Position numbers and translations under genes: made by a program. The notes under the pieces were generated by a model that searched no databases, was not told the origin of the DNA, and worked only from the letters and a program-made list of their open reading frames with translations. A DNA stretch of 64,000 nucleotides, taken from positions 12,043,501 through 12,107,500 of the forward strand of contig NC_067287.1 of NCBI RefSeq assembly GCF_020740795.1. Direction: 5' to 3'. The DNA comes from Apus apus (Eukaryota; Chordata; Aves; Apodiformes; Apodidae). Position 1 is the first letter of the stretch. Each line of letters opens with the position of its first letter. Below, in pieces: positions 37,801 to 49,800 of this stretch.

Positions 37801-40800
37801 ATATAAGAGAAATATCAACCATAAACAGAGGAGGTGTTAGTCCTGAATGTTTTCTGTGCTGTGGGAGATGGTTGATATCACTTCATGTATCGTAAATCAT
37901 CTCTCTACAGCTGTTTTTTTCTTTACATAGGTGAAGATGTCAAACCGTTTACTCCTGAGAAAACCAAGGAAATTGTGATGTCTCTACAGCAACCTGCAGT
38001 CTTCTGTAACATGGTTGGTGACTGGCCAGCCCTTCACTGGAATGCAAAACACCTTTCTGCGGTGTTGGGTGGAAAGAAAATCCAGTTTAGGATAGGCCTG
38101 AAGACAGTGGATTTAGGTGAGACTGAGGTGGGTGGGTGTTACATGTCACAACTATCTTTTTTAAGTTCTGCAATCCTCTGCCTCTCTGTTATTACTCGTC
38201 ACTCTAATGTGTTGCTTTTCACCACAGGCTTTGTTTTTAGGACCTGGGATTTGGCCAAGAGTAGAACTCTCCTTTCTTGCATGTTTATTCTTAGTAGGAA
38301 GTCTGGTGGGGAACACTAACGTATAAGACTCAAGCTTCTCTGTTTTCTTGCTTTGTAGTGTGTGGTTTTGGTCGTGGTCTTGTACAGGATTCAGTTGTTC
38401 ACATGAGCTGAGTTTATGTGAGTGCATTAAAAACTGGCTAATCACAGTCTATCTTGGTTTTTTATCTGTAAAATTCTCACCTTTCTCCAGAGGTTTTATA
38501 GGACTGTGATGGTTTTCAACACATTAAGGTCATGTGATGAAAGATGCTATGGAAGTATAAAGCTTTAAGAAAATCATTTGACACCAATACAATAATTTCA
38601 CCTCTAACCCTCCAGGATTCACTCAGAAATCTAGGAACATGCCATGGGAAAATGAGAATCTTTGCACTTGATTTTAAATACTACAGCTTCATTTCTGTCT
38701 GTAGCCACACAATTCTTGTCAGAGTCACAGAGTTTCATACCAGGGAGGGAAGACACAGGAAATATGCCCCAAGGTGGCAACCTGATATCCGCTTTAGAGG
38801 TTATGCATTGCTTTGTTCATGCCCTGTACATCAGTTGCCCTCCCAGCCACATACCAAAATATATCTTGCCAGACACTTTCTCCCTTTTGTCTAAAGGTTT
38901 GTCTAACAAGCCCAGCTCTTAAAAAATGTTCACTATAAGTCATGGGTTTTTAGACCTCACCTAGCTATTCTTCCTGCACTCTTCTAACCTTCTGTTGGAC
39001 TACCTCTTTCTTGGAATGCAGGATCTGCACAAATACTCCAGATGAGGGTCTGCCAGTTCCTATGAAAGTGGTAGGATTATATCACATTGTCTTACTTAAC
39101 AGCACTGTGTGGGATTTTCCTTCTTCACAGCATCACGACCATATTATTTCCTGTTCAATTTTTGCAAGACAAGTGATGAAACAGAAGCGTTAAAAGGAAA
39201 ATGCTTGGCATTTTAGGATTTCAAAGCATTTTGCCAGCATGGATTCATGATTCCTATGCCATTCTTAGGGAAACTGATGTTTATTCACTTTCTACAGATG
39301 GCATAACTGAGGTATAGAATTATTAAGTTGGCAGACATCTTCACAGCAGTGTCTTTGTAGGTATCAGGCAGTTCTTGCACTACATGTAAAAGCCTTCCCG
39401 TTGCCAAGGGGGAGGCCATTGCATTTATACGACATTTTCCTTGCTACCTTGTTAATGGATCTCACTTGTGATATTCAAGGCTTACCAGGTAGAAGAATAG
39501 TTTAGGTCCTAGTCTCTATTCATTAGTAGGGACTTTTTCAGAGCCAGCTGGGTATACCAACTAGGAAAGCTTCTGATGGGATTGATGGATAGATAAACAA
39601 TGATGGTATCAACTAAGTAGATAAGAGTCATCACTTAACAATAACTTGTAGTCTCTAGGGGTATAAAGCGGATTTAAATTGGAATTTGTGTCTTAAAGTT
39701 GCAGCTATCTGAATTTTGCTTTTTCCCAAAGGCATCAGTCCCTAGGCAGCAATCAGTTTGTTTCCAGGAACCTCCATTAAATGCTAATGTGAACTAGAAA
39801 TGTCATCTTCAAGAAGATGAGTAGAGCCTTCAGGGTTTATATTGTAACTGAATAAGACCTGTGATGCTATAACATATTTGCATTGTAAGGATGTATTAGT
39901 GAAGCCATTAGCCAAGCCATCTCACTCTGAAATAATGCAATACATTTCCTGTGCCACTGGCATTTGGACGATGGTTGATCTCACTCTTGCATGTTTAACA
40001 CTGGTTTTCAGTGAGGGCCTCTCTTTCTTACCATTGTTCATGCTAACTTTCTCAGGTGAAAAGGAGGCAGCGATGTGGTTAAAGGAAACAACAGGAGAAT
40101 ACAACTAAAATTATATTGATCTCTCTGAATATTCCTACCATGTTTACAATAGATTAATTGCTTCAAGAATAGATGGGCCCAGTCCTTCCACTGAGCCAGA
40201 AACGGAAAGAAACTGTTCTCCTGCTTGTAGGTATACTTTGGTGTGATACTGAAATGACTGCCTCAGAGCTTGTGAAATTATTTAAACCACAAGGTTCATC
40301 TGGAAGATAAAAAATTATTTGAGACCTCTTACTGTGACAACTTCTCATCTTTCTTTAGCGCTACATCTGCAGCCTGGGTGGGGATTCCCAAACTGAAGAT
40401 TCCTTAATATAAAAAAGTGGGAACTGCAAATGGTGCAACTTGATGGGAGTTGCTTGGATGTTATATTTGCTTTTCTTGCTGATTTTGAACTTCCTGAGGC
40501 ATATAAATGTGGAAGGCACATTTGAAGTATGGAAAATAGGGAAGCTAGCAGTATTATTTGTGGGAATTGTTTGTACCTACCTAAGGTTGTGTGTTTGTTA
40601 GTATTCTGTTGGATTACACAAGTTAAATAGTATGTGTCCATAGGAGGGGAAAAATATCATCAGAGGATTAAGCATCAAGAGAGGTAAGATGCCTCCAGAG
40701 AATACCATTATTCATTACAAGAACAGCAAACGTGCTATTAATCAGGAAATCCCTACTCAACTAGTTCCAGCCATACTAAAAGATTTATTTTTCTGAGGGG

Positions 40801-43800
40801 GTGTAAAGGGTGGGCAGCAGCTACAGAAGTTGAGTTTCTGGCAGAGAAAATGCATCATTATAGCCCATCTATCTGATGAGTACCTGGAGCACACCCACAA
40901 TTACAAAGGAAGAAGAAAGCTTACACAAAACTGATTTCCTTTTGCAGACAGTTCTTATTTTGAGCATTTTCTTTGGTTCTGTAGTAAAATGAATAAACAA
41001 TGAGTTTACTGTGAAGAAGCTGGAGAGAACAAGAGGCTGTCACGCTGATCAGTTATGAGTCACAAGAGCTGCTGGACAGAGTTGATGCTGTCAGATATGC
41101 AGTTGGAGAGAACTGGGCTGCAACCTGGACATCTGCCCAAGAGGTTCTGCCACTAAGGACAGCAAAAGGATTCAAGCCTCTGAGGTTTGATACAGAGAGA
41201 GGCTGCAAAGGTGGCTGCAGGCTCAGTAATTGAAATTACAGTACAGTACAAATACCAAATGCTGAATAAATGTTGCATATTGAGGTGGTTATTGAAGTTG
41301 GATGTGGATGGCCAGGTTTTTTTGGGTTTTGAGTGTGCCTGTGCTTTGTTACAGGATTAAAAGGCTATTCCTTGCTTGGATTATTAGTTTAAATAATTTT
41401 AATTCCCCAGCAGATGTGAGTAGATATTTGATTTTCTTTTAAGTTTAAAGAAATGGTGGAGATATTTTGCTTATATTCTTACTGGGGCCTTAGGGTATTT
41501 TCTAAGGCTTTATCCTTTTTTTTTCCCTACATTTCCCTTAGTATACATTGCAAACATTGTTTTTCTTAGTAGAACAGAATTTGGTGTCTGTCAGGACCAG
41601 ACTTTAAGTAAGGAGAGGGGCTGCTTCCTCCATAAAGCACTTCTTCCTTTTCTCCTTCCCTCCAGTTTCAATCTGTGGCATTAGGTGGGAGGGAGGAGGA
41701 CTGTCATGCCTTCAGATCCCATGTCATCAGACAGAACTGGTAACTTCAACAGATGTGGCTTACTCTACAATTTATCAATTAAAAAACACCTTCAGCTTTT
41801 AGTCATTAAGTATTAACAAACTGATTAATAATCTTCTTGCTTTCAGCTGCCCATTGCTAACATTTTCACCCTCGTTACACCTACAAATCCATTTAAGCCA
41901 TGTCTAGGTTGCCCAAATACATTTTTATTACTATTTATTTTTCCATAAGCACCCATGCCTTAGCACTGAACAAGTTATAAATTAAACCAAAAACCCTGCC
42001 CTGAGGAGATTCTGCCCTAGAAGATAGTCTTGCCTTTCAGAGTTGGATTTTTTTTTAAATGAAGCTCAGAGTGAAATATACTGGGGGAGAAAGAGCATAT
42101 TTCTTTCCTTTAAAGCACTTCCTCCTGAGTTATCTTGGAAAATAGGCAGTGTCCTAAGCACTGTTTGTTCTCATCAGAATAATGCAGATATTGAGCCACC
42201 TTCAGCAATGCTTGTATCTTTTATCTAATGTTTCCATCAGATCATGTTTTAGTAAAATGATATGCATGGCATTAGTGACTGTGTCAGGAGGGGACATTGG
42301 ACTGCAACTCAGGCATGGACTCAGATACAGGAGGTTTGTTACTGCAGGCCATCTTTGTCCCTGGTCTGCAGTTCTTAGGTCAGGAGCCCTTCTACTGCAG
42401 AGAGCCAGGTTGTGGGCTGCTGAATAGTGGGGCTTATCTGACATTGTTAGTTAATGAATTTGATAGTGAGGGGAAGGAAAACCACTACCTAGGCTGCATC
42501 AATGGAAAATAGGAAAAAGATAACGATAAAGGTTTGTAAAAGCTGTTCTCGTGCCCGAGGGGAGTAAGAACAAATGTATGAGACTCTATGGGAATTGCTG
42601 CAATAACAAAATGAGTGTGGTAAAGAACAAAGAGCTGCTGCTGCACAACAGTGAAAGGATCCCATTGCTGAGCTGCTCCATGCAAGTTACACAAGGTTAA
42701 ACTGCAGCTCAGCCATTGTCATTTATGCAGGCTGCAGTAAATTTTTTCCAAGTAGTAGTTATAGGTTTGTTTGGTTTGGTTTTTTTGTTTTGTTTTGTTT
42801 TGTTTTAACATTGGAAATGCCTCTTTGAAGCTGGCACAGTTATCAGCTGTAGGAAATTAAAATCTCTGATTAACCACAATTAAAGTACACTGTGATGTGA
42901 GTTATCTTGTAGGCCTTCCAAGTGACCTGGCCTTGAGCTGAAAGGCTGTATCAGTCAGTCTGACCAAAGCATGATGGGAGCAAAACATTGCTGGTAAATA
43001 CTTTTCATGTCTGCCAAGGAACACTGCAATATGCTTTTGCCAGTCCCAAATGAAAAATAAGGACATACAGCATTTTAAATGGATCATTGGCACACATGTG
43101 GCTCCATAATTTCCTTCCTACGCTTTACTGTGCCGATTTGGTTATTGCTTTAGGGAAAGATGAACATGACCATCTACATAAATCCGTGGTGACAAAATAA
43201 AAGGGACAGAAATACTTGTGTGCACATTTGCAGCTCACACTTAAGGGAGATGAAGCAAAGGACAGGCTCTCAGTTGTTCAGGGAATTTGGGGATACTATT
43301 GAGCTCTTGTGCTGAAGGGTGCCTGGCACATGAACAACAGCAGCTGTTGGTGTGCTTTTACCTCATAGCAAGTTCAAGGCAGCAGCCATTCCCTTAAACC
43401 TTAGTGAAAATGCAATACTCTCAGACTTTAATTATGAGTTAAGTGATGAGAACCATTCTATTGACCAGAGTCAAACCACCTAGTCCCATTTCATACCTTA
43501 TGTTGCTTTTAACCAGAGCAGAGAGAGAAACTACATACTATTTTTTATTGGTTCTGTGCTTAATGGTCACGTCATGTTTGGCTTTTCTTTTGTTGCTCTA
43601 GTTCCCCAGTTTGAAACCAAGTGTAGCTACGTGAAGGCTACACTTGAAGAGTTTTTGGCCTGGACCTGTGGGCAGCCTTCTTGTCTCTCTGGACCATTCA
43701 GTTCTTACGAGTACTCCAAACATTGGGCGTATGCTGACTACAAATACATTGCCAGGATATTTGAAGACAAGCCAGAAATATTCCAGGTAAATATTAATAT

Positions 43801-46800
43801 TATCTCTTCCTAGTTTGATGATGGCAAATTATCTAGTGTAGCTTCTGAAACCTCTACTGCTATCCCCTCTCTGCTTCTTTGGCCATTTATTTTAAAATCT
43901 TGAAATAAAAACCACTGGCTCTCAGGCTAATGGAGAATAGTAGCAAGTGGCAGCCATCTAAAATTCTGAGTGTCCTTATATGCTTAAAACCAACACCACA
44001 AGCAACAAAAACAACTACCAGACTGGAAGCACTCCCCCTCCCATTTAGCCCAGCATCATTTTGTGTCTGGGCAGGCTTGAGGAGCACCAAGTCATGTGTG
44101 TGACCTCTGCAGCTCAACATCTTCCCTGCACCTCTGCTGAAGGTATCTAGATGAGGTGGGGCTTGGGTGTGGAGATGGCAGGCAGCTGGCAGGCCTGGCA
44201 AGGTGAAAAATTGAGACCCTGCTGCTGCCCCAGATCCACCTTGCACCCAAAATGCACCCAAACTAACAGCTCTGCTCTGGAGAGAGGGTTTGATGGCATG
44301 TATTCACTTGTAGCAACAAGGCTGTCACAGGGTTTTCTCCCCAGCTACAGGAATCTACACTTATTCTTGTTGAACCTCATTAGGTTCCTCTTTGCCCAGC
44401 TCTCCGGTCTGTCTAGATCTTGCTGAGCAGCTGCACAGCCTTCAGGTGAATCAGCCAGTACTCCCAGTATCATCAGCAACCTTGCTAAGGATACTCTGTC
44501 ACTTCATCCAGGTCATTGATGAAGGTGTTTAACAGGACGTGGGTCATGTTCCTTGAACTAAGTTGGGAGCTCCAGGGATATTTCAGGCTTCTCCAGATCT
44601 TTGAGTGACTGTTCTTTGGTTCTGCCTTGGTCTTTTTTCTTTCTGCCTCAAAACCCAGCATTTTCTTGTGTTTCATGGGACAAGATAATAGCAGCTCAGA
44701 AGACCTGAATATCCTGCTGCTTCATTCAGTCAATAAAAACGCACCTGAAGGAAACCACCATTTTCCAATTCCTTCTTCCCTTTGCCCCCATTCCAGAGAA
44801 AAAAAAATGAGTCTTCAGGAATTGCATTTCTGTCATGCCACAACCTCATCACCTGACTGATAACAAGCAACAGATTGTCCTGCAATTTTAGAACAGACAC
44901 ACGTAATGGTTATGCTGTGGATTTTACTTTTTTTTTTAAAGCAGAATCTGGGAAGGAAAAAAACTGCTGGTGTTATGCAAGCAAATATGGTGTGTGTCAT
45001 CTGCTAGTTTCACAGGCATGGAAGTGAAATGCATCCATCAGTTCCAGACTCATACGGCTTTTGAAACACTGCTCCACGATTTATACCAGCCAAAAGAGAT
45101 CTTTGTAGAAATCCTCTTCCATGCTTGTGTGCATTTGATGATAACCCCTTTTTTTTCTTTTTTAGATGTTATTTAGATTTACGTAAGGTGATCTGAAGGG
45201 GAAATGAAGGCCAACTGCACTGTTATTTATAGTGATTAATAGAGCCAGTTAGAAGTTGTTTGAAATTTATATTGCACTGTTTATCATTTACAGTTGTATG
45301 GGCTAAGGTAATGATTCCATTATTCTAATCTATGACCAGTATCTAGCATCTTACATTTTTTTGTTCAGTTGATATTTCATCACAGAATTGGAAATATAAA
45401 TCAGAAGCAAGATATATGCTTGAAGTTTAAATAGAAACGAGACCTTTTACAGTGACATACGGGGACAGATTAACTTCATTATAAGCAGCAAATGAAATAA
45501 ATGTAATTCACAAGTAATGTGCCATCTGTTATGGTTGGAACACCTTTTAGTGCATTTCTTCTTACTGTGGCTTTTTTATTGTAGAAAAGGAACCCACTGT
45601 GACAAGATTTCAGTAAGCCTACAGGTTCCTTTTCAGTTCGTTGGCTAAAAACTATTTTACCCATAATCACTTCAACTATTTACTATTTCTGCAACAGTTT
45701 CAAAAAGTTCTTTTAAATCTAGTATTGATTATGTGTGCTTTCTTTCCACTTAAATGGTAACAAAATACAAAAACTATTTAGGTGTGAGATTAAAGTGTAG
45801 AGATGGTGTTACACTTAACTTTATCACTGAAGGAGTTGTATTGGATTTTAAATTTTATGGCTGCTGAAATCTATAGTAGCAACTTTTTCTTTCTGATTTT
45901 TTGCTGCCTTTGACAAATGTTTATATTACACTTTTGCATTATTTTTTTTTTCCAAATGATATCTTTAAAGTCAATAACTCTGAAATTCAACATCTTTAGC
46001 AACACTGAATTTTTGGGAAAGGCTATTGCTCATTTTAAGGGTTTCCTGATACAGAAGCATGAAGTCATCCTATCATCATGTCTAGTTGTAGTTTTCCTCA
46101 TCCATAGATCTTAAAAAAGGATAGTTATCCACCTGTCTGCAAGCAGCTAGCTTACATACTTGAATTAGAAGGACAGAGTCCTATTTTCTCTTTATAGACA
46201 GCAGAAAGAGAGAGGCTTTTCCAAGGGCTGACTGAGAGTGCTTTGACAAGAGCAGGAGCCAAATTAGGTTCCTAAAGTTAGGTGCTGTGAATGACCACAA
46301 AGTGCTTTACTGAAACAGAACAAATACTGTTATCTTCCTTTTCAAGATGGGAAAAATAAAGCTCAGAGATGAAGTGATTTGCCCGAGACCATCAGGAAGC
46401 CAGGAATTGAATCTCTCTTTCCTAAGGCTCAGTCTGGGGCTCCAGCCAAAAAGCACCAGTATCTCTGGCCGGTGTACATCCAGTGCTTTCCAATAAACAA
46501 ATGATCAGTCCCTGCAGGTGGCAGGGTGAGCTTCAGAAACAGGGGATGGCTTTATCAGAGCTATACAGAGCCCTCCTGCAAAACCCTGGAACTAGCTGAA
46601 AAATACCTCACCATCCCTCATTCCATCTGTCATCCCCAAGGGATTGGGGATTGCTTGTGGGAGAACCAATGGGCTGGAAAGCTTCAGGATCCTGTTCATA
46701 ACAGAGCATACCTCTTTCTGCCCTTTGTCACCATGTCATCGAGTTGTTTTAAGTTCCCTTCCTCCTCAGATGCAAAGGCAGAAGAATGTGTCTATTAAGT

Positions 46801-49800
46801 AATCAGAAACTTAAAAAAACCCAGCATACCACTGGGCCAGAGGTGGGGTAAAGTCTGCATTTCCAGAATACATGAAGAAAGCTGAAACAGGAGCAGAGAG
46901 CAAATATGCCACATGGATCACCAAACTGATTTGAAAGGGAAGGAGAGATTTTTTTCCTTCCTTCCATTCTTCTTTTAAATGCCATATATCAGAATTTTTC
47001 TAAAAGCAATCCTGAGCTTGGGTGGTTAACAGTGGATAAAGGAAAAAAATTGTGTTTGAAAAGGAGGAAAAGAAGCCACATGTGGCGATGGGGCTGTTCT
47101 TCTGTAGAACTTGCCTGATATGAAAGACTGGGATGAGAACTGGAGACAGAGATCTGGGAGGCTGTGTAGGTAGACAGGGAAAGAAGAAATTAGCAGAAGA
47201 AATGCTACTAGAGAGGAGAATTTTGGAGCAAGGGGAACAGGCCATATATGCAGGAACCCCGCCAAGGAGTATCAGCTGCAGCGGATAAAGTGCAGCTGAG
47301 GGGTAGAGGGAAATGACAGAAGACTCAGAGAACTGAGGGTAGGACATGAGTCAGTTCAACAGCTTACATGAATAAACTTTTGTTGTGGTAGGATATAAGG
47401 TGGTCTGACTTTGGTTTTCCTGGAAGAAGTGGAAGAGAGAGCACACTGTGGATTGGTTCTGAAGGAGCAAACACCCCCTGCCATTTGGACTCTTATGGCT
47501 GCAATTTAGTGTTGCAAGTACAAGGAAGGTAAGAAGTCTGTATACACATAACAAATACAAAGAAATGTTATACTGTGCTATGAAGTTAGTTTTGGACTCT
47601 TGAGTGTTAATTCTGGGTCCTGATTATTTTCATTATCTGGTTGGAAAGCATCAGACCTTGTTCTATAGGAAATATCAGAACTTCAGGGGGGTGGAGCATT
47701 GACTGGGGCATGGAGGTAACAATTTTATTTCCTTCTGTTTGAAGAAGATCTTTTCTGATCTGTGTTATGGGATCCAGTAATGAACATTTTAATCTTCCTT
47801 GCAGTTACAAATTCAGGAACTTGGAATTAGGAGATAAAGAGTTAAAAATAAAAAGGCCAGAAAAAAATATAAATAAGCTACTTTAGACTCTTAGAATATT
47901 CTCTGTGCTAGAAGTAATTTAAAAGGGGGACAGCAGGATGGGAGAAGCCAGCTATGAGCAAAGTTGAAAAGGACACTTGAGGCCCCACACTAATTTTGGG
48001 AGCATGTGACTTTGTTCTGTTCTCTCTCTTTCTCCCTGTTTTCATGCTGTCCTCTTTTTTTTGCCCCTTCTATATTGGCCTCAGGGCTTTTTTGTTATTT
48101 ATTATTGCTAGAATGATGCTAGAGTAACAAAATCAATTGCATGCATTTTTTTAGGTTTGATAGTGTCTAGTGGAAGGAGAAATTTGCCAGTGGGATTTTA
48201 GTGTGATTAATTACTCGGATGTTTTATAGAAAAGTGAAGTCATGGTGGTCTGGTGATAAAGGTGCAGGACTGGGATTCAGGTAGGCTGACTTTATGCTGG
48301 GCACTGCCACAGACTGACTGCCTTTAAGGCCTGAGGCAAATTAATTTGTCATCATCTGTAGGAAGGGTAACTCTGTAAAGTTCTCAGGCAGGTTTTTATT
48401 TCTGTTGATAAACAGTCCTGAGATCCTTGGGTGAATGCAGCAGAGACACTCAGGAAGCCCTTCTCAGCACTGCATTTTGCTGCAGCCAGTCCTGCAGGCT
48501 TCAGATTGCATTAGTAAGTGTTGGACACTGAAGTCCAGACACTTCAGTGTATTTAGGAGCCAGAAATCCCATTGAAAACCATGAGACTTACATGCTCACA
48601 TATTTTCTAGGGATCCACCTTAACACTGGGTGTACTAAATAGGTGTGGTAATCTCACAGACCTGATACCTGCCCTGCCTCTTTGGTCTTTACCTTCACGT
48701 GTTGAACTTGAGCCAGAATTCCAGCACTGCATAGTGATTTTGCCAACTTTCCCAAGACACTTTCTCCCCCTCTGGTAGAGCAAAATCCCTGTTCTCTCAG
48801 GGAAGGAAGAAGCCTAAAGCCTTTGGGTGGCCTGAAAAGACAAAGTTGTTTTCCTCTTCGAGCAAAATCTATAAACAGATGGAAAACTTCCACAAGCTTG
48901 TGAATCCTGTGCTTCTTCAGAGCAGGAAGATTCCCTTTTGAGACTCACAAACAAGACAGGCTTTGTAACAAAATATAAGCTTATGCTAAACTGAAATAGA
49001 TTTGCCTTTGCAGGAAAGCCAGGGATGACTCCTTAGCCCTTTGTTGCTATCTTGAATTTCCTTCTTGCATCCCTCAGGCTTCTTAATTTTTTGCTACATG
49101 ATATTGCTTTGACATGAGCCTGCAGGATTAACCCGTGAGCTTCCTAATGTATTTATTCTCAGCCCTTTCAGAGGGTCTAGTTTGGAGGGCAAAGTGGAGT
49201 TGCAATAGGACTTGAGTTTCAGAAGAATTAATTTTTGTGCTTGTAACCTGCAGTAGCTTTGGCAATCACCGACAAATGTCAGTGGCTGATGGCACTTCCA
49301 TCTGTGCCAATCTCTGAAGTTCTGGCTATCCTGCTATTCCTGTCTCTTTTGTTTTTGTGCCATTTGGCTGCTTTTCTCCCCTTTTCAGATCTGTGACTTA
49401 ACACTGACAACCAGAAGCAGCAGGCAAAAAAAAATAAAGAAGTGAGTACCAAGAAAAAGGACAAAAAGAAAAGGTCTTGCTAAAGCCTGAAGCAAAGAGG
49501 AGAGCTGCTCAAATTGTCCAGCTGTGCTGCAAAGTACTGCCTTTACTTCTCCATTGCTTAGTACATGGGTCACTGTTGTACTGCTTGTCTGGCACCTCTT
49601 AAGTGTAATAAATTCTCTCTTTGTGTATTCTGTTCTGGTTATTTCCATCACCTAAAGTACAGCCATATAAAACTCTTATTTCTAAATAACGTGTGTACCT
49701 GCTAAGGTATTTAATTTATAAAGTACCCATAAAACTGGCACCACCAGTTCTGGCATATTCTTTTTCTCTCTTTGATCTGGTTGATGTCACTGAAATAGAG

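Larger units (their letters stand above)
25856..37930 (+). other. HSPBAP1: HSPBAP1 intron 1
   Basis: A 12-kb phase-1 intron from GTAGGT to a good acceptor (ctgtttttttctttacatag). The first 700 bases are the tail of the CpG island; the remainder is AT-rich. It contains an E-box at 26,526, small inverted repeats near 29.0 kb and 36.2 kb, a diverged short duplication at 31.6 kb, a TTG run at 34.68 kb, T-runs at 33.5 kb, and a T-run/A-run pair at 37,131-37,224. I see no other gene. Confidence 0.85.
38117..43601 (+). other. HSPBAP1: HSPBAP1 intron 2
   Basis: A phase-1 intron of 5.5 kb ending in the pyrimidine-rich acceptor cttttgttgctctag. It carries a faint CR1/L3-like relic and a MIR-like relic near 39.0-39.4 kb, and a TTTTG-type run at 42.77 kb. 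No additional exon of HSPBAP1 is needed, because exons 2 and 3 join in phase. Confidence 0.9.
43787..47391 (+). other. HSPBAP1: HSPBAP1 intron 3
   Basis: A phase-0 intron of 3.6 kb. It holds an old antisense CR1 piece at 44.3-44.55 kb and an antisense MIR-like relic at 46.3-46.45 kb. Its acceptor, cttttgttgtggtag, has a weaker pyrimidine tract than the other HSPBAP1 acceptors. Confidence 0.9.

Noticed and set aside
37885..38319. Exon 2 frame as an independent 144-codon gene
   Set aside because: Its start lies in the upstream intron and its end in the downstream intron. The conserved part is exactly the splice-bounded HSPBAP1 exon 2.
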